Below are positions 1-11,685 of a stretch of DNA of 30,104 nucleotides, in pieces. Each line of letters begins with the position of its first letter. Position 1 is the stretch's first letter. The translations under genes were made by a program, and so were the position numbers. Source of the stretch: DAIMZI01 sp036734025 (GTDB lineage Bacteria > Pseudomonadota > Alphaproteobacteria > Rhizobiales > Rhodomicrobiaceae); contig DAIMZI010000023.1 of assembly GCA_036734025.1 (NCBI GenBank), forward strand, positions 1-30,104. Direction: 5' to 3'. The notes below the pieces were generated by a model that saw only the letters and a list, made by a program, of their open reading frames with translations, was not told where the DNA came from and made no database searches.

Positions 1-3299
<3,299 letters not shown>

Positions 3300-3388
3300 C
3301 GAGCGAACTCCGCGTTCCGCCATCGCTGCTCCAAGGAAAAAAGAGATAATCGGACCTGGCAAGAGTATCAGGCCGAGGAGAGGCTTGA

Positions 3389-3868
3389 ATGTCGGTTGAT
3401 AAAGTCCCAATGACCGCAGAGGGCTATGCTGCTCTCGAGCAGGAAGTGAAGCGCCTGAAGTCTGTCGAGCGCCCGCGCATCATCAAGGCGATCGCGGAAG
3501 CACGCGCGCATGGCGATCTTTCGGAGAATGCCGAGTATCACGCTGCCAAGGAGCAGCAGGGTATCAACGAGGCCAAGGTCGCCGATCTCGAAGACAAGCT
3601 TTCGCGCGCGGACGTCATCGACGTGTCGAAACTTTCCGGCGACACCGTCAAATTCGGCGCCAGGGTAACCATCGTCGATGAGGACACCGACGAGGAGTTG
3701 ACCTATCAGATCGTCGGCGACACCGAGGCCGATGTCCGCAAGGGTCGCATCGCGATCAATTCGCCGATCGCCCGCGCCCTGATCGGCAAGCGCGCCGGCG
3801 ACAGCGTCGAGGTAATGACGCCCAAGGGCGGCAAGGGCTACGAAATACTGGGCGTTTCCTTCAAATAG
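3389..3868 (+). CDS. greA: Transcription elongation factor GreA
   Basis: Binds the RNA polymerase secondary channel and stimulates cleavage of backtracked nascent RNA, rescuing stalled complexes. At 159 aa it has the usual family length. The N-terminal coiled coil carries the conserved acidic tip region (ARAHGDLSENAEYHAAKEQQ, about residues 38-57), and the C-terminal FKBP-like domain ends with SPIARALIGKRAGDSVEV. The ATG at 3389 follows a strong purine-rich site (GAGGAGAGG, about 3376-3384). It lies 89 nt after carB on the same strand, an order often seen in alphaproteobacteria, so cotranscription is possible, but the gap could also hold its own promoter. Confidence 0.97.
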   Translation: MSVDKVPMTAEGYAALEQEVKRLKSVERPRIIKAIAEARAHGDLSENAEYHAAKEQQGINEAKVADLEDKLSRADVIDVSKLSGDTVKFGARVTIVDEDTDEELTYQIVGDTEADVRKGRIAINSPIARALIGKRAGDSVEVMTPKGGKGYEILGVSFK

Positions 3869-3965
3869 CGCTTCGACGCCATGGCATCGTGACGCGAGCT
3901 TGCCTATGATCTGTCTTGTTACCGGGCCGGCCTGCGCGGCAAGAAATGAGTGAGAGGTCTTCTTG

Positions 3966-4877
3966 ATGAGTTACCTACGCACGGCAATGTTGCTGGCGCT
4001 TCTGGCGGGGCTGTTCGTCCTTGTCGGCGGTGCGATTGGTGGCCAGACTGGCATGCTCATAGCCTTTGGCGTGGCCATGGCGATGAATTTCTTCGCCTAC
4101 TGGAACTCCGACAAGATGGTCCTGCGCATGCAGAATGCGCAGGAAGTAGATGAGCGCGATGCGCCCGAGCTTTATGACATCGTCCGTCAGCTTGCGCGCA
4201 ACGCCGATCTACCGATGCCCAAGGTCTACATCATGCACGAGGATCAGCCCAACGCCTTCGCCACGGGGCGCGATCCCCAGAACGCAGCGGTGGCGGCCAC
4301 GACCGGGCTTTTGTCCAGCTTGACGCGCGAGGAGGTCGCCGGCGTCATGGCCCATGAGCTTGCGCACATCAAGAACCGCGACACGCTGATCATGACGGTG
4401 GCGGCGACGATTGGCGGCGCGATCTCGATGCTCGCCCAGTTCGGCATGCTGTTCGGCGGCTCGCGCGATAACAACAATCCGTTCGGCGTCCTCGGCCTTA
4501 TAGCCATGGTCATTCTCGCGCCGATCGCGGCGGCGATCGTGCAGATGGCGATCAGCCGGTCGCGTGAGTACGAAGCCGACAAGGGCGGCGCGGAAATCTC
4601 CCAGCGTCCGCTGTGGCTGGCTTCGGCCTTGCAAAAGATCAGCTCAGGGGCCCAGCAAAAGGTCAATTATAATGCCGAGCGCAACCCGGCAACGGCGCAC
4701 ATGTTCATCATCAATCCGCTGTCCGGCGTACGCTTCGACAAGCTGTTCTCGACCCACCCGCCGGTTGAGGAACGTATCGCGCGCTTGCAGGCGCTGGCAG
4801 ATCAGGCTCAGATCGGCGGCTCAAGCCAGGAGCAGCACGGCATGACGCGATCGCCGCGCCAGGGTCCGTGGGGCTGA
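3966..4877 (+). CDS. htpX: Membrane zinc metalloprotease HtpX
   Basis: Inner-membrane M48 endopeptidase that degrades misfolded membrane proteins with FtsH. From the ATG at 3966 the protein is 303 aa, close to the family length. Two N-terminal hydrophobic segments (about residues 6-25 and 29-46) are followed by the zinc motif HELAH at about 130-134 (VMAHELAHIKNRD), two further membrane segments (about 145-165 and 175-195) and SRSREYEADKGGAE, which supplies the third zinc ligand Glu. The reading frame also permits TTG at 3963; I chose ATG 3966 because GAGAGG at 3952-3957 sits 8 nt before it. I found no convincing heat-shock promoter. rsmB follows closely. Confidence 0.96.
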   Translation: MSYLRTAMLLALLAGLFVLVGGAIGGQTGMLIAFGVAMAMNFFAYWNSDKMVLRMQNAQEVDERDAPELYDIVRQLARNADLPMPKVYIMHEDQPNAFATGRDPQNAAVAATTGLLSSLTREEVAGVMAHELAHIKNRDTLIMTVAATIGGAISMLAQFGMLFGGSRDNNNPFGVLGLIAMVILAPIAAAIVQMAISRSREYEADKGGAEISQRPLWLASALQKISSGAQQKVNYNAERNPATAHMFIINPLSGVRFDKLFSTHPPVEERIARLQALADQAQIGGSSQEQHGMTRSPRQGPWG

Positions 4878-4932
4878 GATCAGCCGGGAGAAAATCGTTC
4901 CCTTGTCCGGCTGGATCGGATCGGGGCCGGCG

Positions 4933-6327
4933 ATGACGCCGCAGCGGACGCGCGGACCGCGCAAGCAGCGCAGTGGCAGCGCTGTGGCGCCCGGCGCCGC
5001 CAGCCCGAGCCGCTCACCGTCCGTTCCGGGGCTTGAAGTTCGCGAGATCGCAGCGCGCGTGCTGGGCGACGTGCTTGGCAAACGCGGCAATCTCGATGAC
5101 GCCATGTTGCGCGCCGGCGCGATCGGCGATGCTCGCCCGGACCCGCAAAGTCCCCGCGACCGCGCCTTCGTCCGCGCCATTCTCGCCACGGCCTTGCGCC
5201 GCAAGGGCCAGATCGAAGTGGCGATCAGCCACTTCATCGCTTCGCCGCTTCCCGCTGAGCGGGGCGCCCTCGACGAGATCATGCTGGTGGCCGGCGCACA
5301 GCTTCTGTTTCTCGACACCCCGCCCCACGCCGTCATCAACATCGCCGTCGCCCAGACCCGACGCCACGCCGCCACGCGCCGTTTCGCCAAGCTGGCCAAT
5401 GCCGTGCTCCGCCGCGTGTCGGAAAATCGCTCAGCGATCATCGCTTCCCAGGATGCCCCCCGCCTGAATACCCCGGCGTGGCTCTGGGATCGCTGGGCAA
5501 AAGCCTATGGCGCCGATACCGCCCGCCAGATCGCCACGCAGCATCTGGCCGAACCCGTTCTCGATCTTAGCGTGCCCGAGGATGCAGCCGGATGGGCTGA
5601 GCGGCTGGGCGGTGAACTGATCGCGCCGGGCACGGTCCGGCTGGAGCACAAGGGCCGCATCGAGGACATCGAGGGCTATCATGCCGGCGCGTGGTGGGTG
5701 CAGGATGTCGCCGCCACCCTGCCGGCGCGGCTGCTCGGCGATGTGCGCGCCAGACGGGTGGCCGATCTGTGCGCCGCGCCGGGCGGGAAGACCGCGCAGC
5801 TTGCAGCGGCCGGGGCGGATGTCGTCGCTGTCGATCAATCCCCCGGTCGGCTTGGCAGGGTGCGCGAAAATCTGGCGCGTCTGCGGCTGAGCGCTGAACT
5901 GGTGCAGGCCGATGCCACATCGTGGATGCCCGCCACCCCGCACGATGCGATCCTGCTGGATGCGCCATGCACCGCAACCGGCACGATCCGCCGCCATCCC
6001 GATATCGCCCATGTCAAGCGTGCCGAAGATGTCGCCGAACTCGCCGGGCTTCAGGCGCGGCTGCTGGATCACGCCGTGGCGCTGCTGCGTCCGGGCGCGA
6101 GGCTGGTTTATTGCACCTGCTCGCTTGAACCCGAAGAAGGCCCGCAGCAGATCGAACGAATATTGAGCGCCAATCCCACGCTGCGAGCGGTGCCGATAAT
6201 GGCAGAAGAGGTGAACGGCAACAGCCACTGGATAGTCGGGCAAGGCTGGCTGCGCACGCTCCCGCATTATCTAGCCCCGCATGGCATGGACGGTTTTTTC
6301 GTCGCCAGGCTTGAAAAAACCGGTTGA
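4933..6327 (+). CDS. rsmB: 16S rRNA m5C methyltransferase, RsmB/NOP2 family
   Basis: SAM-dependent RNA cytosine-C5 methyltransferase, most like RsmB (Fmu/Sun), which modifies C967 of 16S rRNA. An N-terminal NusB-like RNA-binding domain (about residues 35-170) precedes the Rossmann catalytic domain. The SAM motif is CAAPGGKTAQLAA (280-292). Motif IV, DAPCTATG, has the release Cys at about 346, and motif VI, YCTCS, has the nucleophilic Cys at about 396. The 464-aa length suits the family. The start is uncertain: ATG 4933 was preferred, but an in-frame TTG at 4903, preceded by GGGAG at a long spacing, would add 10 residues. The first 35 residues are basic and low in complexity. It follows htpX by 55 nt on the same strand. 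Confidence 0.93.
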   Translation: MTPQRTRGPRKQRSGSAVAPGAASPSRSPSVPGLEVREIAARVLGDVLGKRGNLDDAMLRAGAIGDARPDPQSPRDRAFVRAILATALRRKGQIEVAISHFIASPLPAERGALDEIMLVAGAQLLFLDTPPHAVINIAVAQTRRHAATRRFAKLANAVLRRVSENRSAIIASQDAPRLNTPAWLWDRWAKAYGADTARQIATQHLAEPVLDLSVPEDAAGWAERLGGELIAPGTVRLEHKGRIEDIEGYHAGAWWVQDVAATLPARLLGDVRARRVADLCAAPGGKTAQLAAAGADVVAVDQSPGRLGRVRENLARLRLSAELVQADATSWMPATPHDAILLDAPCTATGTIRRHPDIAHVKRAEDVAELAGLQARLLDHAVALLRPGARLVYCTCSLEPEEGPQQIERILSANPTLRAVPIMAEEVNGNSHWIVGQGWLRTLPHYLAPHGMDGFFVARLEKTG

Positions 6328-6417
6328 GAACACCTGGCACACTAAATAAGCCACGATCTGTGTTTGACCTCTTGTGATACAGTCATGAGTTAATTCCGCA
6401 TCGGTACGACAAAGACC

Positions 6418-8163
6418 ATGGCGACTAGGGAAATAACCGAAAAGATGCGGCTCGCTGCCATCGCGGCAGGACATGCCGGTCGCGCGGCGATGACTACGCT
6501 CGTCAGTTCTACTCCAATGCGCTGGATGACCGGGCCGCCCCCGGCCCAGCAACTGCTGCTGGTGCCGCAGGACCTGCGCACGGCCGATGCCAGCCTTGCC
6601 GCCGAAATCTATGATGGCTATCTCGGGCTGGCGGGCACGGTCGCGCCGGTTGGCTCGCATTCGCCATTCGCCATCCGTCCGCCAAGCCTGTCCTGGCTGA
6701 AGGAACTGCACGCCTTCAGCTGGCTGCGCCATCTGCACGCCGCTCAGGACGATGTCGCGCGCGAGCGGGCACGCAACATGTTGCGCGACTGGCTCGGCCT
6801 TGGTGCTTCAATGCCCGATATCGCCTGGGAAACCGATATCGCGGCCCGCCGGCTGATCGCGCTGCTATCGCATGCCGGCTTCCTGCTGGAGCGCGTCGAC
6901 AGCGCCCTTTATGACCAGTACATGTCGACGATCACGCGGCATCTGCACATGCTCTCGGTCGGCGGAAAAGATGACAGCCAGGGCTTGCCGAGGCTGCGTG
7001 CGACCATCGCCACGACGCTGGCGAGCCTGTGCATCGCCGAGTTCGAGCCCTACATCAACACCTACGTGCCTGCCCTGAACGCGGACCTGGACCGGCAGAT
7101 CCTGCCCGATGGCGGCCATATCTCGCGCCATCCCGGTGCCCCGGTGGAAATCCTGCTCGATCTGCTTCCGCTGAAACAATGTTTCGTCGGCCGCTCGCAG
7201 GAGCCGCCGGATGCGCTCTATGAAGCCATCAACCGCATGATGCCGATGATCCGCTTCATGCGGCTGAGCACCGGTTCGCTGGCCCGCTTCAACGGCATGG
7301 GCGCCACCTTCGCCGATCAGATCGCCACCGTGCTCGCCTATGATGACACCCGCCGCAACGATGCGCTGATAGCGCCCAAAACCGGCTATGCGCGGCTGGC
7401 GCGCGGCAATGTCGTGGTTATTGCCGATGTCGGTTCGCCGCCGCCCCTGCTGGCGAGCGAGCGCGCAACGGCCGGCTGCCTGTCATTCGAGTTTACCTCG
7501 GGACTGCATGATATCGTCGTCAATTGCGGCGCGCCGCCCGAAGAAGACAGCGAATGGCAGATCGTTTCGCGTGCCACGGCCGCGCATGCCACGCTCACGA
7601 TCAACGACGTGTCGTCGTCACGCCTCGTCAAGCGCCAGCTTCTCCAGCCGCCGCGCGAGATTTTTCTGCTCTCCAACCCCAAGTCGGTGGAGGCCGAAGC
7701 CGGCGTGGAAAACGAGGCGCTGGTGCTGCGCGCCGCGCATGATGGCTACAAGGACCGGTTCGGCCTGATTCACCAGCGCACATTGCGCCTGAGCCGGGAT
7801 GGCGAGTGTCTTGAAGGCGTCGATCATCTGCTCGACCCGCGCCGCAATCACACAGCAGCCGTCGATGCTATGTTCGCTGTCCGCTTCCATCTGCATCCAC
7901 GGGTGAATGTCGCCATGCTTCAGGACGGGCGGGGCATTGCGCTGGCGCTGCCCGACGGTGAACGCTGGCATTTCACGGCCAAGGGCGCCCAGGCGGACAT
8001 CGAGGAGAGCATATTCCTTGCCGACCCGATCTTCCGCCGTCGCTGTTTCCAGATCGTGCTCAGCGGTCCGTGCTATCCCTCGCCGGTAGTCGAGTGGTCA
8101 TTCCGCAAACTGCCCGCGCCTCCGGTCCAGCGTGGGCGCAGCGTCGGCCCGGCACGCGGCTGA
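6418..8163 (+). CDS. Heparinase II/III-like family protein
   Basis: A 581-aa protein of the heparinase II/III-like family: an alpha-helical toroid N-terminal half and a beta-sandwich C-terminal half. N-terminal landmarks are FSWLRHLHAA and LPDGGHISRHPGAPVEIL; C-terminal landmarks are EFTSGLHDIVVNCGAPP, RATAAHATLTINDVSSSRL and the HRTLRLSRDG-like strand IHQRTLRLSRDGECLEGVD. Known family members with measured activity cleave uronic-acid polysaccharides, but this alphaproteobacterial subgroup beside rsmB has no substrate known to me. I see no signal peptide or membrane segment, so it is predicted cytoplasmic, which is odd for a polysaccharide lyase. The ATG at 6418 has no clear ribosome site; ATG 6445 is an alternative. 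It is 90 nt after rsmB and converges with ribA, with an 11-nt gap. Confidence 0.85.
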   Translation: MATREITEKMRLAAIAAGHAGRAAMTTLVSSTPMRWMTGPPPAQQLLLVPQDLRTADASLAAEIYDGYLGLAGTVAPVGSHSPFAIRPPSLSWLKELHAFSWLRHLHAAQDDVARERARNMLRDWLGLGASMPDIAWETDIAARRLIALLSHAGFLLERVDSALYDQYMSTITRHLHMLSVGGKDDSQGLPRLRATIATTLASLCIAEFEPYINTYVPALNADLDRQILPDGGHISRHPGAPVEILLDLLPLKQCFVGRSQEPPDALYEAINRMMPMIRFMRLSTGSLARFNGMGATFADQIATVLAYDDTRRNDALIAPKTGYARLARGNVVVIADVGSPPPLLASERATAGCLSFEFTSGLHDIVVNCGAPPEEDSEWQIVSRATAAHATLTINDVSSSRLVKRQLLQPPREIFLLSNPKSVEAEAGVENEALVLRAAHDGYKDRFGLIHQRTLRLSRDGECLEGVDHLLDPRRNHTAAVDAMFAVRFHLHPRVNVAMLQDGRGIALALPDGERWHFTAKGAQADIEESIFLADPIFRRRCFQIVLSGPCYPSPVVEWSFRKLPAPPVQRGRSVGPARG

Positions 8164-8174
8164 CACGCGACTCT

Positions 8175-9296
8175 TCAATCCGCGTCGAACTTGCCCTCGC
8201 CGTTCAGATCGGCGGCCAGCAGATGCCCGGCGCGGTCGCGCTTTGTCGCCAGATATGACACGTTCTGCGAGGTGGCGCGCCCGATGACGCGGTGGCTGGA
8301 CACCACATTTAGCCCCGCTTCGCGCATGGCGATCACCTTTTCCGGGTTGTTGGTCATCAGGCGGACCTTGTCGAAACCAAGCTGGCGCAACATCGCTGCG
8401 GCAAAGTCGAACCGGCGCTGATCGAGGTCGAAGCCCAGAATTTCATCCGCCTCGAATGTGTCATAGCCGGCGTGCTGCAACTTGTAGGCGCGGATCTTGT
8501 TGGCGATGCCGTTGCCGCGTCCTTCCTGATCGAGATAAAGCACGACGCCGCCGTCAGCGGCAGCGATACGCTTCACCGTGCCGCGCAACTGGTCTCCGCA
8601 GTCACATTTTAGGCTGGAGAACAGATCACCGGTCAGGCAGGCGGAATGGATGCGCACGAACACCGGCCGCGACGGATCCGGGCGACCGATGATGACCGCC
8701 ACCTGATCGCGCATGCCTTCGCCGCCGCGAAACACCACGAATTCGGTCTCGCCGACTTCTTCCAGCGGCACCGGCGCGCGCGACACGATCCGCGGCGCGT
8801 TCAGAACATGCTGGCGGTAATGTTCAATGGCATCGGCGTTGATGCTGACCACGCCGGCAAACCGGCTCTTGTCAGCGATCGGAATGACGACCGCTGCAGG
8901 CAGGAGATAGGCGAGCCTGATCAGTTCCAGACCGGCATTTTCCGCTGGGCTGGCAGGGCGCGGGATCGCGATCGTCAGCTTGGCGTTGGCCTGGCAAACG
9001 ATATCGAGCAGCGTCTCGGCCTGATAGTCCTCGATCTCGATACTGCCCGGCACCAACACATTGTGGCCAAGCAGGCGTAGCCGCGCCGGAGACAGGACAA
9101 GCCGGGCATCGCCGCGCCCGAGTGTCCGCAGGGCCTCCAGCAGGCTCGTGTCGATCGATTCCGCGGCAACGCTCAAAAGGCTTTCGCCGCCGTGCGTAAC
9201 GATGACGGGGCGACCAGAGCGGGTTTCGGCGAGCGCACGCTCCACCGCGACTTCCTTCGGGTCTCCCAACAGTCCGTTGAGTGCAGGTTCTGTCAC
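8175..9296 (-). CDS. ribA: GTP cyclohydrolase II with a degenerate RibB-like N-terminal domain
   Basis: Opens the GTP imidazole ring to give formate and a 2,5-diaminopyrimidinone ribosyl phosphate, the first committed step toward riboflavin. The C-terminal domain (about 195-365) has the zinc site: C220 in HSACLTGD and C231/C233 in KCDCGDQL. It also has the catalytic stretch LDQEGRGNGIANKIRAYKLQ and TNNPEKVIAMREAGL. The 373-aa length is nearly double E. coli RibA. The first 190 residues resemble a 3,4-DHBP synthase scaffold (VERALAETRSGRPVIV, ALRTLGRGDARLVLSPARLRLLG in alignable order) but lack the acidic DDEDRENEGD loop needed for catalysis, so that half is probably inactive. The start is GTG 9296, with AAAGGA 9 nt upstream. 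It is divergent from a RibD-type reductase. It may be the housekeeping enzyme or part of the local cluster. Confidence 0.93.
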   Translation of the reverse strand: MTEPALNGLLGDPKEVAVERALAETRSGRPVIVTHGGESLLSVAAESIDTSLLEALRTLGRGDARLVLSPARLRLLGHNVLVPGSIEIEDYQAETLLDIVCQANAKLTIAIPRPASPAENAGLELIRLAYLLPAAVVIPIADKSRFAGVVSINADAIEHYRQHVLNAPRIVSRAPVPLEEVGETEFVVFRGGEGMRDQVAVIIGRPDPSRPVFVRIHSACLTGDLFSSLKCDCGDQLRGTVKRIAAADGGVVLYLDQEGRGNGIANKIRAYKLQHAGYDTFEADEILGFDLDQRRFDFAAAMLRQLGFDKVRLMTNNPEKVIAMREAGLNVVSSHRVIGRATSQNVSYLATKRDRAGHLLAADLNGEGKFDAD

Positions 9297-9530
9297 TTTA
9301 TTCGTCCTTTGAGCGGCAGATGCCGCACGATTTCACTTTTGAAGAGATGTCCGTAGGCGCTCGCTGAACTAGCTTCTCGTTGATCTGGCACATTTCGTGC
9401 CGTGCATTTGCCTAGTCTTTGCGCTCGCGGCGCCGGTGCCTCTGGCGCGCGGCTGTGATATAAACCCGTACCGCCATCTCTTGGTTTCATGGCCCGCGCG
9501 GAACGATTCATATCGGCCGCAGGAAAGGGA

Positions 9531-10268
9531 ATGCAGTTGCCACATTCGGACCGGCCCGCTGACGCCGCGCTCAAGATGATCGAAGCAAGTGATCCGGGCG
9601 CATCCTTTGTCGTCGCCCAGCTCGGTCAAACGCTCGACGGGCGCATCGCAACGGAGAATGGCGCGTCCAAATATATCAACGGTGATGACGCGCTTGATCA
9701 TCTGCACCGGCTGCGTGCCGCGGTCGATGCCGTGGTGGTCGGGGTCGGCACCATCGTCGCTGATGATCCATCCCTGACCGTGCGGCGCGTCCCCGGACGC
9801 AGCCCCACACGTATCATCATAGATCCAAACGGCCGCATCCCGCCCGCGTCCAAATGTCTGAGCAATGACGGCCCTCCCGTTTTCATAGTCGCTCGTAAAG
9901 ACACACACATCGATAGTGGATTAACCCCGATTTTTGTCGGCGCTGGGGCGGGTGCGCCGCAATATGACGCAGGCCTGTGTCCCCACGGAATTGTTACTGC
10001 GCTGCATGAACGGGGAATGAAGAGGCTGTTGATCGAGGGTGGCGCCGTCACGGTTTCCCGATTCATCATGGCTGGCGCCGTCGACCGGCTTCATATCCTG
10101 ATGGCACCGATGATACTCGGATCGGGACATTGCGGGCTCAATTTGCCGCCGATCCACTCGCTGGCGCAGGCCATGCGTCCACCGACGCAGATTCATCTGC
10201 TTGCCAGCGGAGACGTAATTTTCGATTGTGACTTGCGCAATGCAAATCAGAGGAGTTGCCCCCCATGA
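9531..10268 (+). CDS. RibD C-terminal reductase-domain protein, no deaminase domain
   Basis: Belongs to the RibD C-terminal/dihydrofolate-reductase-like family, which reduces the ribosyl side chain of the riboflavin pyrimidine intermediate with NADPH. Visible motifs are VVAQLGQTLDGRIATENG near the N-terminus, AVVVGVGTIVADDPSLTVR, TRIIIDPNGRIP, and LLIEGGAVTVSRFI with ILGSG toward the end. The zinc deaminase domain of full RibD (H-A-E and PCxxC motifs) is absent; the protein is only 245 aa. I chose ATG 9531 because AGGAAAGGGA abuts it; an ATG at 9489 in the same frame lacks a ribosome site. Its stop overlaps the start of the cytochrome b561 gene (ATGA at 10265-10268), so translation is probably coupled. 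It is divergent from ribA, suggesting related chemistry, but the substrate is not established. Confidence 0.85.
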   Translation: MQLPHSDRPADAALKMIEASDPGASFVVAQLGQTLDGRIATENGASKYINGDDALDHLHRLRAAVDAVVVGVGTIVADDPSLTVRRVPGRSPTRIIIDPNGRIPPASKCLSNDGPPVFIVARKDTHIDSGLTPIFVGAGAGAPQYDAGLCPHGIVTALHERGMKRLLIEGGAVTVSRFIMAGAVDRLHILMAPMILGSGHCGLNLPPIHSLAQAMRPPTQIHLLASGDVIFDCDLRNANQRSCPP

Positions 10269-10804
10269 CCGCCGCTGTTCAGCGAAGTGGATATTCAGCG
10301 ATCGCCAAACTGCTGCATTGGCTGATCGCCGCGATGGTGGTTTTTATCATTCCCGCCGGCATCGCCATGGTCAATATTGGCCAGGGCGCACTGCAAAATC
10401 AGCTTTTTGATCTGCATCGGTCTTTCGGCATCGTCGTTCTGTCGCTGATGCTGATCCGGGTCGGCTACCGGCTCACATTCGGCGCTCCGGCGGCGGCCGC
10501 GGTTCTGACCCCGCTTCAGTACCAAATATCGTGGATCGCGCATTTCAGCATGTACGTGCTTCTGGTCGCGACCCCGCTGATCGGCTGGATCGGCACATCG
10601 GCCTACCCGGCCACGGTCAATGTCTTCGGCCTGTTCGCCATGCCCCATCTGATTGGCCCCGACCGCGAATTGTCCGAGGACCTGCTTGCAATTCACGGCT
10701 ATATGGGCTTTGCGCTCGGTGTCATCGTGATCGTGCATATCGGCGCTGCGCTCTATCACGGGTTAATCCGCCGCGACGGAGTCCTGAGCCGGATGCTGGC
10801 CTGA
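10265..10804 (+). CDS. Cytochrome b561 (CybB/YodB-type) membrane protein
   Basis: A 179-aa four-helix membrane cytochrome that would bind two b-type hemes and move electrons between quinol and a partner. Hydrophobic segments lie at about residues 17-37, 53-70, 92-112 and 143-165. Candidate heme histidines appear in KLLHWLIA, FDLHRSFG, AIHGYMGF and VIVHIGAALYH. The start is ATG 10265, with AGAGGAG 9 nt upstream; the listed frame extends to a TTG at 10256, but that lies within the ribosome-site spacer. It overlaps the RibD-like gene by 4 nt, so they form an operon. Whether it supplies electrons to that reductase or to another cluster enzyme is inference. It ends 2 nt before the convergent methyltransferase. 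Confidence 0.92.
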   Translation: MTAAVQRSGYSAIAKLLHWLIAAMVVFIIPAGIAMVNIGQGALQNQLFDLHRSFGIVVLSLMLIRVGYRLTFGAPAAAAVLTPLQYQISWIAHFSMYVLLVATPLIGWIGTSAYPATVNVFGLFAMPHLIGPDRELSEDLLAIHGYMGFALGVIVIVHIGAALYHGLIRRDGVLSRMLA

Positions 10805-10806
10805 TC

Positions 10807-11685
10807 TCAGGTCGTTGCCGGCAGCGCCAGCAGGTCCGCATGGCCGATCAGACAGGCTTGTGCGCCGATGCGGGCCTGCCGCCAAGCGTCGAGCTTGGCC
10901 TTGTCCACACGGCCCGTCTGCGCCGCGGCATCGGCTATGCCAGATGCGAGCATGGCGATCAGCGCCGCATCCTGCCCGGCGCTCAGCCTCCAGGGGCTCG
11001 GCGCCGTCATGACGTCATAGCCGGCATTGTGAAGCGCCCCTGCCAGCGCCCCGATGGCTGCCGGACCGGCCGCCGGCCCAAAGCCCTTGTCGGTCTGCTG
11101 ATGGGCAAGGAACGCGGCGTGCACAACATCGTCGGCAGCAAAAGGCGGCTCCCAGATCTCGGTCCCGTCATAACTGAGCACGGTATAAAGCGGCAGGCGC
11201 GTGCGCGTGAGGCTCATCACGAAGCGCGAAATCCATTGCTCCGATACCAGATCGAAGAAAGCCGAGGCGGTGACCAGATCGCATGGCTGGCCGGCGCCAA
11301 GCAGGTCATCGAGATCGCGGTCGAGATCGGCTTGCACGAAGCTCGCGTTGATGGTTATGCCATTGCGGCGAAGCTGAAGACCCGAGGCCGTTGCAACGGC
11401 TTCATCGGCCCACGCAACGAGAGCCATGCGCGCCGCAGCCAGCAGCGCCGGATCATGATCGACCAGTCGCCAATCCTGGCGCGCGCCCAGCAGCGGAGCG
11501 AGGGCGCGCAGGTTTGCGCCGGTCCCCGCGCCCAGATCGGTTATGGCCACATCCGAGCGCGCACCAAGGCGGCCGCCCAGCAGATCCGCCAGGCCCGGAT
11601 CACGCGCGCGCGCGTCGGCGCCCTCGCGCAGGGACAGCCAGTCGGTGGAAAAACCGTCTTCCGGGGCGTTGATGTCGATACTCAT
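10807..11685 (-). CDS. Class I SAM-dependent methyltransferase (cluster-associated)
   Basis: A 292-aa Rossmann-fold methyltransferase. Motif I is ITDLGAGTGANLRALAP (about 48-64), followed by WRLVDHDPALL, where the acidic residue should hold the SAM ribose, and CDLVTASAFFDLVSEQWI as the motif IV region. The substrate is not identifiable. The start ATG 11685 overlaps the stop of the glycosyltransferase (ATGA), and a strong GGAGGGAG (11690-11697) precedes it; an upstream extension of the frame to 11817 would lie inside the glycosyltransferase and was rejected. It is the last gene of a minus-strand run MDR dehydrogenase, PTPS-like, GT4, methyltransferase. The arrangement suggests it modifies the product of that run. 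Confidence 0.85.
   Translation of the reverse strand: MSIDINAPEDGFSTDWLSLREGADARARDPGLADLLGGRLGARSDVAITDLGAGTGANLRALAPLLGARQDWRLVDHDPALLAAARMALVAWADEAVATASGLQLRRNGITINASFVQADLDRDLDDLLGAGQPCDLVTASAFFDLVSEQWISRFVMSLTRTRLPLYTVLSYDGTEIWEPPFAADDVVHAAFLAHQQTDKGFGPAAGPAAIGALAGALHNAGYDVMTAPSPWRLSAGQDAALIAMLASGIADAAAQTGRVDKAKLDAWRQARIGAQACLIGHADLLALPATT

Noticed and set aside
6364..6394. TTGACC with a possible -10 before the heparinase-like gene
   Set aside because: The best -10 candidate (GTTAAT) needs a 19-bp spacer and matches poorly.
9297..9530. Possible FMN riboswitch between ribA and the RibD-like gene
   Set aside because: I searched both strands for the conserved FMN aptamer segments and did not find them; only a short dyad GGCAC-ATTTC-GTGCC (9387-9401) is present.
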